DNA of 64,000 nt from Tetrapyrgos nigripes (lineage: Eukaryota; Basidiomycota; Agaricomycetes; Agaricales; Campanellaceae), in assembly GCA_013368315.1 (NCBI GenBank), contig JAACJM010000010.1:930001-994000 (forward strand), given 5' to 3'. A program made the translations under genes and the position numbers. Numbering within the stretch: position 1 is the first letter of the stretch; the number at the start of each line of letters is the position of its first letter. The notes under the pieces were generated by a model. It saw nothing but the letters and a program-made list of their open reading frames with translations. It was not told the origin of the DNA and made no database searches. Shown one piece after another: positions 51,484 to 63,570 of the stretch.

Positions 51484-51562
51484 CATGATGAAAAGGAGCA
51501 AAGGAGGTATATAATGTCGTGATCTCGTGTTGTCATACATCATTAATATAGGGTTACTATTG

Positions 51563-53519
51563 CTACAGGAATGTCACATTGCTCGTCGCCTTTGCTGCCA
51601 CTCCTTCCTCCAACGACACCAGCTTACTCCGTCGCATCGTTATTTCAAACGCCAGCTTGTCAAACTTATCCATATATTTTCCCATTCGTTCAAACCATTC
51701 TATCCGGCGACCCTTATACTCGTCCCAGCAGAAAACTTCTGCTTTGGCTTCTGCTGTATACACACGGCATGCTCGCTTACTTGAAGTCTGGCATACATCT
51801 TGAGTCACAAAATAAAAAGACAAGAATCATTCAACCTACCCCGTCCTTGACCCCCCTAGGATACGGCTCTTGCCCATTGGCAAAACGAATATAATCCTCT
51901 GCGGTGGCGCGTCCAAGAGCAATCTCATGAGGCTTCAAAATCCCGTTGAGGCCTTGCCAACTGAAAAAGTAGTCCAACGAATGGTGCGCATACCCGCCCC
52001 AGGCATTGTCGAACGGAGATCGGTAATCCCAATGTGCCACAAACGCATCTGGGTGATTCTTCGCCATGAAATACGCAGGCCCGCAAAACACAGCGTCCGT
52101 CACGATGGCTTCACATGCGTGGTAGAGCTCCTTCCGAGTCATTGAAGACGAGATCTTGTAGAAGGTGAGCATATCTGATGCAATCTCCTCCGGTAGTATT
52201 TGCCTTGCCCAAGACACAAGCTCTTCTGCGGTCATCGTGAACTCGTGATCATAGATGATGCCTTCGTCTGAATTTCAACAAGTCGCAAATCAGAAAGTAA
52301 AGTTAGCCTTCTATCTATCAGGAATTAAGGGACTGGGAACGCACATTGAACGTCTGTTATCATCAACTGACCATCCCAGTCCAGTTTATTGAATACATAG
52401 TCGGCCAAAGTTGGGATTGTGACGTCGCCAAGAACCTCACCATCGACACAAGGCCCAAACTGAGGCAAGTTCAGATTATTCATCACCTCGATCGTCAATG
52501 CACATAGCTTCTCGTATGGGACCGCACGCAACGCCGCCAACCGTTCTGAGCCGGGTAAATTCAAGTCGATTCCACAGGCTCTGACAAGCTTGAGATAAAT
52601 GTTGTGGTATTCTGCTTCTGTGTAATGACCACAAATTGGGACAACACCAGACATGAGAATGGCACGTTTAATGAGTTGGCGGTGAGGTGCTCTTATGTGC
52701 ATGTCCACGGAGACTAGAAAGGCAGCACGTCAATTGGGGTGGTTATGATGCCAGAAGGAGAAAATCGCTACGCACTAGCTCCTGCACTCTGTCCAAAGAG
52801 TGTTACATCGTCGGGGTTCCCACCAAGGGCACCAATATTTTTGACCACCCATTTTATGGCGTTGTGTTGGTCACTGAAATACATTTACTGAATCACAAAT
52901 CCACTAGCGCATCTAACCCTTACTCACCGTATTGCCTGGTTACCATTTCCTCCTCCGTACCTTGCGTTATCCTCTTTAATATCGTCCGAGGCCAAGAAAC
53001 CGAAGAAACCGAGTCGGTAGTTTACGGTGACAAAAATTGTTGGACATCCGATGTCAGAGGAGATATTCGCGACGCCACGACCGTCAAGGACAGAGTAATT
53101 TGCTGTGCCAAAGACGAAACCTCCGCCATGAAACCATATCATGACTGGAAGCTTATCCTCAGGCTTTGTACCAGAAGGAAGAGTGATGTGCAAATTCAAA
53201 CAATCGAATTCACCCTGGTGCGACTCTCCAAGATGTGGTCTTTCTGGCATAGGAAAAGGGTAGAATGGCCGTTGGGGCTGTGGTGCATAATGTCTAAAAG
53301 GGTTCAGAGAAAAGTCGAAAAACAAGAGGCTTGGACATACCCAAGCTTTCTGGCATCAAATTTATTGTCCGGCCAAGATGTAATCTCCTTAGAGTTACGG
53401 AAACGTTCAGAATACTGAGCATAAGGGATACCGAAGAATTGCTTGGTACCGTCGGAATTTTGCCAACCCTCTAGTACACCGAGACCTGGAATTTGGATAG
53501 TAGTGAGCACTGGCTCCAT
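51563..53519 (-). CDS. Type B carboxylesterase/lipase
   Basis: Exons complement(51563..51787, 51840..52267, 52345..52713, 52776..52873, 52928..53293, 53341..53519); 554 residues. Motifs of the alpha/beta-hydrolase carboxylesterase family: [11 protein letters not shown] near the N-terminus, the oxyanion loop [25 protein letters not shown], the nucleophile elbow TLFGQSAGA with catalytic Ser, and the His region [14 protein letters not shown]. There is no signal peptide, unlike secreted fungal lipases, so it is likely intracellular, acting on xenobiotic or metabolic esters. The last intron was placed so that the C-terminal amphipathic helix ([18 protein letters not shown]) is retained. The next gene on this strand starts 79 bp after its stop. 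Confidence 0.92.
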
Positions 53520-54028
53520 GACGGGGGTATCTGGCTTTTACTCGGGCGACGCATTACGCTCGCCAGCTTTATAGAGGCAGATTATCCAGATGCAAGAACG
53601 ACGATCACTCGAAGTGAGGAAACCGTCGGTCCCGTCGTTCCGAATCCAAATGAAATGAAACTAGCCATTTCAAGCTGTCGGAAGCCGGGAGAAGATAAAT
53701 GCAAAGCGGATACCTCCGCTGAAGAGACTTGGAGACCTTGCAGTGCTGTAATTCCTGTAAACTTACTTTGACTTTTCAAAGATCTTGAATAGATCTTCGC
53801 CACACGAAGGACGGGAAGACTTATTAAGGGCCGGGTGGCGGACGGCCCGAATGTCTTTATGGTGAAAGCCTTTAATCTCCGGACTTGTTTTCGTTGAGCA
53901 TGAAAAACTGATTATATTTCACAACCGTGCATACAGGTATTTGTTTAACATGTGTAGAGATGTGCCTTATCGATAAAGTAAGTACCCTTCATAAGTTCAT
54001 AAATAATGGTATCTAATATGACAACGAA
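53520..54028. other. Intergenic region upstream of the carboxylesterase
   Basis: 509 bp holding the carboxylesterase promoter and the 3' region of the PIL1-family gene. No further element was recognised. Confidence 0.55.
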
Positions 54029-56790
54029 TTACCTCAATGAATCCTTTTCCAAGTCTGTTGCAAATCTGCCTTGGGAATAACCACCACTTCCAGGAGAAGG
54101 AGCCCCATAATCATTCATGACTCTCATCTGACCCAAGCTACCAAAATCCGACCGTGCAGGACTTCCGGTCCCGGGTGGCGGATCTGTATACGCGCTCAGA
54201 TAATCGTAATCATCTTCACCACCCGCTTGAGAAAGTCGGGGAGAGGGATTCATATTGGCATTTGCATTTCCCAAAGAGCCAGAACGGTCTCGTCCATCAC
54301 TGTTGGACATACGACCTAGAGAGCCATCTCTTGGTGGATACGGTGAGCTAGGCAAGCGTTTCTTCAGATGCAGGGGGGAGGTATCTGCAGGACCGCGTGC
54401 AGCACCCAGCCCTGAGCTGCCGTCGGCCACTAGCTCACTATTACTAGCCGTTCTGGGCGCGCCCCGTCGAAAAGCTGCAGCCGAGATGGTGCGTACACCT
54501 GCAGGTGGAGGTACAGGGGTACCACCGGGGCTGGCGCCACCTGTTGCTGATAAAGACGATACCGACCGCTGACCAAGAGGCGAAGCTCCTAGGCGCGGAT
54601 ACTCTGGAGGTGTGCGAAAGGACGGTGAACTGGGATTCCCACTTGGACTTGAGAAACTGCGCTCGGGAATGTTGATAGTCGGCTGCGGCATAGCTAATGC
54701 TGGTGGCTCGGAATCCTTTGGAGACATCGATGTTCGCGGTTGTCGGTCTGTTTCGATTCCGTGAGATGTCGCGCTAGTGTCAATGTTATGAGGAGGCTCG
54801 GACATACGCTGACCGTAGTCTGCACGGGGCGAGGGTGGCTCGTCTATCTGGGAAGGCTGTGCATACGGTTGTACAGGAGGAAGTAATGGGGATGGTTCAC
54901 GATTTGGAGTGAATTCGGGAGGACGGAAATTCAAGGCATCCATTTCTCTGCTGATTTCCCTCGCAGCAGCAGCATTCAACTCCCTCGCTTCTTCCTCAGG
55001 ACTGAGAGATGGAGGAGGAATACGCTTAGAAGGGCTTGATTGCGTTGGTAATGATTCCTGCTGACGATGCCGGTTGGTCAGCTCTGCATCAACGTCTTGT
55101 ACTTCACCAAATCTCACCTGCTTTTCGCTTGCTTGCCTTGTATGGCCTGCAGCAGGTGGGACTTGGTCTTCATCTTGATTAGACATATAAGCTAATCCCA
55201 CGTCGTCGTCGTCGGACTCGTGACGATGATGATGAATCTGGCTTGGTGTACCCGCCCAAGGATCATGCATCGCCGATGGTGCTGCTGCACCAGGTGGAAG
55301 TGGGAGATCATATGCAGGTGCAGGCTCGTCAAAACTGCTACCGTTTGCACTGAGTGCTGCCGCCACGGAATGAGAGAAAGAATCCTCATCCTGAGTCTTG
55401 CCACGATCAAGGGTAGGAGCGTCGTCTCGCAAACCATATCCTTGCCCGTGAGTAGATTTGACAGGGAAAGTAGCGAAGCGTCCACCGCCGGGTCCATCAC
55501 CTGTATTTACTTGAGGTGCTGAGACACCAAACTCCTCTGTACTGCGACGAGAAGGCATGCTCGCTGCGGGCACGGGTACGGGTGAAGACGGCTCAGGATA
55601 GTACTGATACGAAGGATATTGTGCATGGACTGGGGAGGTAGGGACCGTAGGGTCACTGTTGCCAGATACTGTCGACATCTCCCGGGACAAGTCTGTAGCA
55701 TACATGAAGTGACCTGTACCCAGACTCTGGGAGGTATTCAGGGAATCACCGCCCTCAATTGGAGGAAAGGCGGCTTCTGGAGCGGCACGCTCTCGAGGTC
55801 TGGAATCTGGCGCTGGGACTGTCGAGAACGTCACTTCATTGACACAGCGATATGCGTCAGTAAGCAGTCCTTCCACTCGGGGTCGATTCAGATACACCGA
55901 GCGCGGCATTCCCGGCTGTGTAACGACGTCAGGTATTTCCTGTATGCGGACCGATTAGACTCAAATCCCCAAACAGACTTCAGATACATTGACAACTCAC
56001 ATTCGCTACCAGCCTCCCGAATTCACCGGCAATCTGGTCATAGTGGATTATGAGCTCGGGGTGAACAACTAAATGAGTGGTATCTAAACATACCGCTCCT
56101 TTCTCACAACATTCAAGGAGGCCACCAAACTTGAGCCCCAAAAAGGCTCGTGTCTTCGACCTCTTCATATCACCCAGCGCAGCTTCTTCTGTCATGATTT
56201 GAGAGTCCATCATACGGATCTCTTCTTGGAGACTGTTCAGGGTCTGGGTCTGTGTGTGAAGGTTCTTGTGCTCAGGGCTCATTTTACTGAGTTTCTTCTC
56301 CGCGGTGTCGGCTCTGCTGATCAGCGCTTTGCGGCGTCGTTTAAGCTCGTCAAGCGCCTCTTCATGAGTTCGTATGGCTTTCATGTGTTCTCGGATCCCG
56401 TGCTCATGAGTTGCATACTGGCTGAGAGCGGTAGAGAAGTGATTTAGGAGATTACATGCGGCGGTAAGCGTGTCCTGGGTTAAGCGAAATGGCTTGAGCA
56501 AATGGGACATTATTAACAAATACGATACATACGCCAAGGTCTTCTCCTTCTCCCGTACCCCATGTCCTCAGAGCTTCAGCAGATTTGGAGAAGTCCACGG
56601 AGAGTTTCTGGATACTGTTTATGGGAAATGAATACGTTTCGGATGCTGAACAACGCTAATAGGGCACTCACGAGACGAGAACGACTTTCTCTACATTAAT
56701 TAGATCTTGAAGAGGCTTTAAATCTTTATTGATAGCCAATGAAGGGATGGTCGAATTATGCGCGATTTTTGTGGCTGCGGTTTTGAACAT
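54029..56790 (-). CDS. Eisosome PIL1/LSP1-family protein with a very long C-terminal tail
   Basis: Exons complement(54029..55939, 56001..56474, 56533..56614, 56672..56790); 861 residues, against about 340 in yeast Pil1. The N-terminal 280 residues match the PIL1 BAR-type domain: KDLKPLQDLINVEKVVLVS, IQKLSVDFSKSAEALRTWG, GEGEDLG, REHMKAIRTHEEALDELKR, KLSKMSPEHKNL and KFGGLLECCEKGA. These coiled-coil dimers coat plasma-membrane furrows (eisosomes). The remaining 580 residues are disordered, Pro/Ser-rich with Asp/Glu patches and poly-Pro, encoded mainly by one 1.9-kb exon. Basidiomycetes have such extended PIL1-domain proteins, but the role of the tail is unknown. The exon phases and family match are clear. 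Confidence 0.88.
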
Positions 56791-57158
56791 TTTGCATGAG
56801 ACTTCGTAAGAAGCGGACTATTTCAATGGCAAGGCAGATTTGATGGTGTATGGCCACGTCGCCACTCGTGTTGGTGGTGTTTGATGGTAGGGAAGAATCG
56901 ACTTGACAGATTGTCGATGGAGAATGGGAGAGACCAAGGAGACACTTGATCAATGCAGTGCGCGCACTGCGCAGCTAACCACAATGACGCAGTATCACAT
57001 GACCATGCCAAGAATAGCGTACAACCAGAGGGACCGGCTCTGACTAAGGCTTGGACTCTTAGTCTGTCGACTATTCTTAGTCTGTCGACTATTTCAGTCA
57101 TTGAAAGGCTTCAAAATAGATATTGGTACCCAAAAAACTACTACTCTAGCACCCAATA
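56791..57158. other. Intergenic region (PIL1-family promoter / PAQR 3' end)
   Basis: 368 bp. It contains an 18-bp tandem repeat at 57058..57093 and nothing else that I can identify. Confidence 0.55.
57058..57093. repeat. 18-bp direct tandem repeat
   Basis: CTTAGTCTGTCGACTATT occurs twice in a row, 57058..57075 and 57076..57093, in the intergenic region upstream of the PIL1-family gene. Confidence 0.9.
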
Positions 57159-59136
57159 TCACGCAGAACACTGAATTCCATCCTTTAGCATCTGAATGGC
57201 TGCTTTATGCTGACTGACCGCGAGGACGATGAAGCAATGCCAGATACAATGAGAGCCTATGGAAAGGGTCGTCAGTATCGTCGTATTCATGACACATCTC
57301 TGTCACGGCGTCTTACCTCCACCAACAATATCAAGTTTACTGCTCCACCTCTCAGGCAAAAACCGTTCGGGTACTTGCGAGGCATAGAACACAAGACCGA
57401 TCACGTATGACACTAGCGACGGCACAACAGGGGCTAGGTAACGTAGAGACTTCAAACGGCAGTTGATTAGTGACAGGGTTCTCGGAGACTTACCCATGAA
57501 ATCAAGTGTTTCTCTAACCGAGTGAAGCATGGCTAGGGTAGCCAGCGGTGCTAAAGAAGAGAAGGCCAGAGTGAGGAAAAAGACAATCCGCCATCCCTGT
57601 ACCAAATGTTAAGGCCAAAGCAAATCTGGGAGCTAGAATGATAATGACTTACACGGTATTCTATTTTGTTGAACCAGTCCATGAATGGGCAAATGTTGCC
57701 CGCAAGACCTGTCAGGAAACAGAGTCCCAGGAAGTAGTTCCCAAGAGTAGGATAGCACTGGAACCCGTAGTGCACAACGGTTCCGACACTGGCGCTAATT
57801 AACCTGGGTTGACGGATGGATTAGTCTTGAGAGGAACAGGAACAGCCTTTATGGGCGTACCATCCTATTCCGACATAGTCGACTCTTGCACAAAACTCCA
57901 TGCTTGCTGGGTGTGCACAGCCTGCCATAGTGTGCCAAACTGCTGAGCTGAACAGACACAACAGCGCAAATGCCATAAAGAGCGTTTCGGGGGTGTTAGC
58001 CAAACCTGAGGGATTAACGAAGGGTATACAGTTGATGAGCCAAAGCAGCCCAGGAATGAGGTGGGTATGGATATTGACTAGAAGCGCATGTACGGTCAGG
58101 AACTGACGTGATGAGACGGTAGGAATGGAACTCACGAAATTCGTTGTGGAAAGCAAACAAGGACATGACAATGAGCGGCCACCGGTCTATCGGTATGAAT
58201 CTACAACCAATGACTGAGTATTCCTGCAATAATCGTCCGGGAGAGTACTTGCCTGTAACCTCTTGTAACAAAAGGGTTGTTGCGCCACTGCTCGGGCAAA
58301 TCAGAGTAATGGATGAGACGAACGCCTTGGAAGGATCGTTTGACAGCATGAGCTACTTCTCGAGCTGCCCGCTCCAACATCTCTTCTCCCTCTGCTAAAT
58401 CAGGTGTGGAGTGGAAGATATCAGAAACGAGTTCTGACGAGAGGAGAGAATCCACGAGGTCAATGAGCATGTTGGAATGGGCACGAAGACCTGACGGTAA
58501 TTCGAGAGCAGAAATGTGGGTTTGGAGAGACTGGAGGCGTTCAGACAAGGTTGGAATGAAATCTATCGGCTTGCGAAAATCTATGTCGTGAAATCTGGTC
58601 CGGACATCATCTAGCTTGGAACGCATGTCGTGCAAGACGTCGGGCATGTCCGGAAGGTGCGAACGCATCTCATGTATGCTAGGAACGTCTGGTAGATCTG
58701 GGAGGTGGAATCGTAAATTTTCGATGCTAACGTCCGATAGATGAAACTCGGGCAAGTGGAAGTAAACGTCGTCCCGAAGAGATTCGAGCATTTCGAGGGT
58801 GGTTTTGGCACGCTGTCTAGCCTCCTCGATGGTGAGCTCTCCCTTGAGTATCCAAGACTCCAGATCCGGTGACTCCAGGGTAGACAACCGTCTCTCTACG
58901 TCCGCGATATAGGAGAGAACGAGAAAGCGTAGCGAAGCCAAGGTTCGGGAGGGACTAGGGTCCGAAGAGAGGTCCAAGGGCTCGAGAGATGGTGGCAATG
59001 GCTTGCAAAAGCGCAGAAGAGGAGAACGTCGAATACTGGAGGTGGATTGACGACGGCGATTTCTCCGAAGCCGGAGTTCGTTCCGAGACGGCGGAGGTAT
59101 AGAGACAGAGTACCTCTGTTGCGATGCAGAAGCCAT
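57159..59136 (-). CDS. PAQR/adiponectin-receptor-like membrane protein (Izh3-type, long N-terminus)
   Basis: Exons complement(57159..57256, 57317..57433, 57494..57596, 57653..57803, 57861..58077, 58136..58200, 58253..59136); 544 residues. The C-terminal half has the family's seven-helix plan with its zinc-binding signatures: FAFHNEFLNIHTHLIPG, SSAVWHTMAGCAHP and SHCIWHCFIV. The N-terminal 300 residues are soluble and include short repeats of the form HLPD-x-PDV (LPDLPDVPSIHEMRSHLPD) with helical segments. Izh proteins affect membrane sterol and zinc homeostasis in yeast; family members are candidate ceramidases. The first intron (58201..58252) begins with GC, with an ideal GCAAGT donor; no GT alternative keeps frame. 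Confidence 0.9.
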
Positions 59137-59396
59137 GACGGGGTATAAGAATTAGAGGGAAAGCAGAGGGAATTTATATAGAGAGAAAACGAAGGAAACG
59201 AAGAAACCAACCCCTAAGGGTCCAAGTGATGCTAATATTGGAGCTGAATTGGAGCAGGCAATCGGCATACTGATGCACCGCCACAACGATCGCTTTGTAA
59301 ATTTCTTGCTCAGCGACCGCCATGACTCAAGCTGTCAACATATAAGGACCTTTCTGAAGCTCAAGGATCCCAGTTCGTTCTTCAAGTACAACTACC

Positions 59397-60055
59397 ATGT
59401 CAATTCCTCAAGTTTTCGTCGCAGGTCTGGGCAACCTCCCTTTCCCAGTTACCCGTCACAGGTAAACCGATTTTGCACGTTCCTAGTCCTCATCTCACAC
59501 GTTCCTAGTCTGGGTCAGCTCGTTATCGATGCATTAGCGGATCGTCTGGGCATTAGAATGGTCTCAGGCCGGAAAGGCTTCACCGGAACTGGAATAGTCT
59601 CGATAGGAGAGACTCCAGTTTCGCTTACTTTGTTCAAGTCCAGTGAGCAGCCAATCAATTCTTTTATACTCAAGCAGCAACTCAAATGTCATCCAGAGTC
59701 GTTTATGAACGTGTCTGGTCCATCTATCGCCGAGGCTTATCGAAGTGCTGTCAAATTCCCGACTTCCATGATAGTTCTGCAAGATTCTTTGTCCCACAAA
59801 GTTGAGCAAGTCTCTGCTCGGTTAGGAGGCTCCCACAACGGTCACAACGGTATTAAGAGTATCATTGCGGCTCTTGGCGGCGAACAACGTTTCTATCGCT
59901 TCCGACTCGGTATTGGTGAAGCTGGTTCAACAGACGCTAGCGCGTATGTGCTGGGCAAGCTTTCGTCTCATGAACGCCAGTTTTGGAACAACGAAGGAGT
60001 CGATCTAGTCCTTGAAGAAATCGAGAAGGTGGCACTCAAAGTCAATGCACGTTGA
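59397..60055 (+). CDS. PTH1: Peptidyl-tRNA hydrolase, bacterial Pth1 type
   Basis: Exons 59397..59461, 59509..60055; 203 residues. The start was placed at MSIPQVFVAGLGN by homology; an open frame reaches back to 59249 but has no family sequence. Catalytic residues are all visible: Asn of the GLGN segment, His of PVTRHS, Asn in MNVSG, Asp in LQDSLSHK and the Asn of GGSHNGHNG. Pth1 cleaves peptidyl-tRNA released from stalled ribosomes; in eukaryotes the bacterial type is often mitochondrial, but no strong presequence is seen here. The 3' region before the opposing nucleoside hydrolase is short (about 250 bp). Confidence 0.94.
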
Positions 60056-60306
60056 GCGCAGGTAGGTTCACAGTACTCTTCCGAGTTCAAACTCCAACCA
60101 TTTTGCAGGCTTGCAGTTCTCGTCAAGACTCGTGTCCGGCAGGACATTTTTACTGATCTGCTTGAGCTCGCCGCTTGCGGAAATAATGCCTCAAGAACCA
60201 ACCAAAGCAAGCCCTTCGACTTATGCTCTATCTAGTAGAAGCAGTTAACGTTGGATTCACCTATGATCCTTCCGGTATACAATAGTGCTCTAGATCTAAT
60301 ACAAAT

Positions 60307-61920
60307 CTATTTCCCCTCAATCTTTTTCCCAACCCCCCAAATTCGTTCCAGCAGCATTTGCAGCAGCACTTCAGGTCCAGGTGTCTGATTGACGCTCAAC
60401 ACCCCTGCAGCATCTGTCTTGTCCACATCGGCAGCAGTCTCAACCTGTACCTGCACGGCAAAGTCTTCGTGTGGATGATGCTCCGTCGTGGCCTTTTCTA
60501 GTTGCGCTTGAACCTCTGCTCGATTTGCCCCCAAAGCATAAGCAGACTCGTCTGAGCGGCGGTCGACGACCAGCATTCCTCTAGTCAACTCTCCAGTTCT
60601 AAGCGCATGAGAGATATTCAGAGAAATATCAGATGAAAGACGAGAATACACCAACCGTTCAATATCAAACACCCTCTTCGACACTCCCCACCCCGGACTC
60701 AGAGGTCCTGTATTAGCCAACGCAAACCAAACCGCAACTATATCATGCAACTCCATCGCATCCTTTCCAAACTCAAGCATAACCATCCTAGTCCTTTCCA
60801 AAAACGACGACGTAAAATGCCTGAGAGGCGATTTATCCGAAGCTACAGACGGCTTTGCTGCCGATTCAAAGGCGTTATCAACTTGGGCTTTGTATGCGGG
60901 GAAAGGTAATTCATGCGGGGTTGTTATATCCAGAGGAACCATGAAGAATCTGTCTAGTGGGAAACCAGTGCTTGGATCGTGCGGACAGAGGAGTTCCTTC
61001 ACTGCGTACGGGTCAGCAAAGTAATTGACTAGTCAAACGAATAAGTTGGCCGTTAAACGCAGAAGAGACAGTAAATCATACATTCAGCCACAGGGTTGGT
61101 ATTACCAGGCACATCGAGGGCACCACCCATAGAGACCACACGGCCCAATTTTGAAGTAACCAAGTCTCTATTCTTATGCATCATCCTTGCGAGATTGGTA
61201 AGAGGGCCCAATACAACGTATGTGATGCTCCTGTCTTTGGAAGCCTCGACAAGTCTCAAAGCAAGGTCCACACCATGCTCCTCCGAGACGGTTATCTGAG
61301 GATGCGACATATCCGACACGTCGAGTTCGGGGTGTCGTTCGTGAATACCACTTAATCCATCTCTACAAACACAATTATTATATGAAAGGACACTAGCATC
61401 TGGACAAACCTTCCATGAAAATATTGCGCACCATGAAGATCTCCTTCAAGTGGACCGTCACTTCCACGAGCAAGGATGGTTTTCACGTCGGAAAACATAT
61501 TCGGGAATCGTTCTGCAGCTTGAGGATGGGTTTCTACTTCACGAGATACAGCTTGATATGCCTTGAAGATGTTTCGACTGTGTCTTTTTGTAAAATGATC
61601 CTGAGCGCGTTTGAATCAACAAGACTGACTAGCATGATTCCAGATCGGTGTTTCCTGGAAACTATGAGTATGTAGGTTTGATGCAAAGCAAAAAGAGAGT
61701 ACCATAGGATACAATGATCGCTATGATCTCGATTTCCGGTGATGCAAGCGCGAACAATCTGTATGACTGTCAGTTCCAAGGTACACATTTTGTAGACTGC
61801 CAACCTACAAAGCAACGATATCATCCACTCCAGGATCAGTGTCAACTGCAAACAATTGTGAGCATAAAGTTCTTTATAATAAAAAAAACTCGTACTTATG
61901 ATTGGAGTTTTGACCATCAT
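60307..61920 (-). CDS. Inosine-uridine preferring nucleoside hydrolase family protein
   Basis: Exons complement(60307..61028, 61082..61362, 61410..61577, 61630..61654, 61703..61758, 61809..61845, 61896..61920); 437 residues. The N-terminal metal-binding signature DTDPGVDD is intact, followed by SYGNTDLESC (the family's T-E region), VVLGPLTNLARM, the GGALDVPGNTNPVAEFN active-site segment, and LHDIVAVWF with a catalytic-type His. These Ca2+-dependent enzymes hydrolyse the N-glycosidic bond of nucleosides. Start exon is only 25 nt with two tandem Mets (61920 or 61917). Exon 4 is also 25 nt. The C-terminal Gln/Glu-rich region lies beyond the usual family domain. Divergent from the cyclin with about 106 bp between starts. 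Confidence 0.9.
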
Positions 61921-62026
61921 AAGTATGAGAGCACACTTTGTAGCTACATATTTGGCATCAGCTTTAGAGAGACTTTTTTTCTTTCTTCCTTGTGTAGTCT
62001 TGAAACCGAAGACGTGCGATGGGTCG

Positions 62027-63044
62027 ATGGAATCGCTGGGCTCAAGGGTAGAACTCCCATCATCTTTTCTGGATGCTCATATAGATGTCCTCGTTCAGCT
62101 CATAGGTACTGTACGATTTTTTGTATCTACTCAAAAGGTTTCGTTCGTTAATCGTTTAGTCTATGAAACGACAGCGGACATGTTAGAACGTTTGTTATCG
62201 CATAATGACCGCATACCCCTCCTTCCGTTGGTCAAACTCTTTTTCGTAAAGTATCTCTACCCAGCTCATTCCCCTTCGTCAATCAGTGAAAGCCTTACAA
62301 GATTCCATTCGAGATCCGCACCCGGTATCAGTATCCTCGACTACCTTAAGCGTATCGTCAAGTTTACCAAGGTCGAGGTATGTCATGTCCATCTCATTCC
62401 ACCCACAACTCACCGGTTTCATACCTAGAAATCTTGTCTTCTAATCACCCTACACTACATCGATAAAATATGCACTCGGATGCCCCTGTTTACACTTTCC
62501 TCTCTCACTTGCCATCGATTCCTTATTGCCTCTATAACTGTTTCTAGCAAAGGCCTCTGCGATGTCTTTTGCAACAACAGTCTCTATGCCAAGGTCGGAG
62601 GTATCTCTTTGAGCGAACTCAACACGCTTGAAAAAGAGTTTCTGTCCATGATTGACTGGCGACTGACGGTGAGTAGTTATCCCTCCTTCATTTCTAAATC
62701 TCCAACTTTCACTACAGTGCACACGCGAACTCTTGGAAGAATACTACATCAACCTCGTCCGAACACACAGTTCTGGATCCTTTGTCATTGTCGGGCCTCC
62801 CGAAACCTCTACATCAACAGAAGACAGCCATAACGACGTGGACATGGACGCTCGAGGCACTTCTAGAACACCCTCTATACATGAACCATCTGCAATCTTT
62901 GCAGATCCGAGTTCCTTATCAATTCCATCAGACGTTTCGAGACGTCCGACGATTGAACAAAATATGGCCTTTGCTGCTCTCAGGGACCAGCAACGACAGG
63001 CTGAAGCAGGAGAGCGAGCTGGAGCTAGTGCAGACAGAGGCTGA
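62027..63044 (+). CDS. Pho80-type cyclin (PCL family)
   Basis: Exons 62027..62105, 62160..62226, 62287..62377, 62429..62668, 62718..63044; 267 residues. The cyclin box is well conserved: ADMLERLLSHNDRIP, FHSRSAPGISILDYLKRI, KSCLLITLHYIDKICTR, LTCHRFLIASITVSSKGL, SLYAKVGGISLSELNTLEKE and LSMIDWRL. The C-terminal 80 residues are Ser/Pro-rich and end in a helical stretch. Partner would be a Pho85-type CDK. Exon 2 must end at the donor GTTGGT (62227) to reach the LPESLTRFHS junction; reading through is also in frame. The start is the least certain point, since the frame is open upstream to about 61898. Confidence 0.86.
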
Positions 63045-63570
63045 GGCACAGGGGCAATAATAATATGTAACAACGAGGAGAGGCCGATTTTTTTTCCTCC
63101 TCGTCGTGATGCGATACATTAAATAACTGCTACTACTATCTATCTGTAAAAAAGCACAATGGAGAAAAGCTTGCAAGGATTGGAATATATTTGTATGTTG
63201 AATTGTTGGGGAGGGGTTTGGTTGTGAAGGAAACAGATGTAAAAAAGTGGTATAGTGGTGTTCCCACCAACCACCCACCTGGTAGCAGAAAACAAATGAG
63301 CGACGTCGACTATGGAATATCAAGTATCAACTATGTAGTAGAAAGAGCCTTTTTTTGTACAAACACACAAAAGAGTCCGTCCTGTTTCGAACAATTGAGA
63401 CAAAGCACATATCATTAATATGGTGGTCAACAGCCATGAAGTATTGGGGGAGGGGGGTTGATATGGTTAGGTTTGGGTTGGGGGACAATCGACAATCCAG
63501 AGCACCTGCTTGAAGATTATCTGGCCACAACCGCAGCCGCCGACAATGACAACAGACCACACAACAGACA
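63045..63570. other. Convergent intergenic region (cyclin / right-edge gene)
   Basis: 526 bp of 3' sequence from two facing genes. G/T-rich and A-rich runs occur near 63440-63480. No gene was seen. Confidence 0.55.

Noticed and set aside
59249..59396. N-terminal extension of peptidyl-tRNA hydrolase
   Set aside because: The frame is open back to 59249, but Pth1 similarity begins at the spliced MSIPQVFVAGLGN start and the extension contains the intron in unspliced form.
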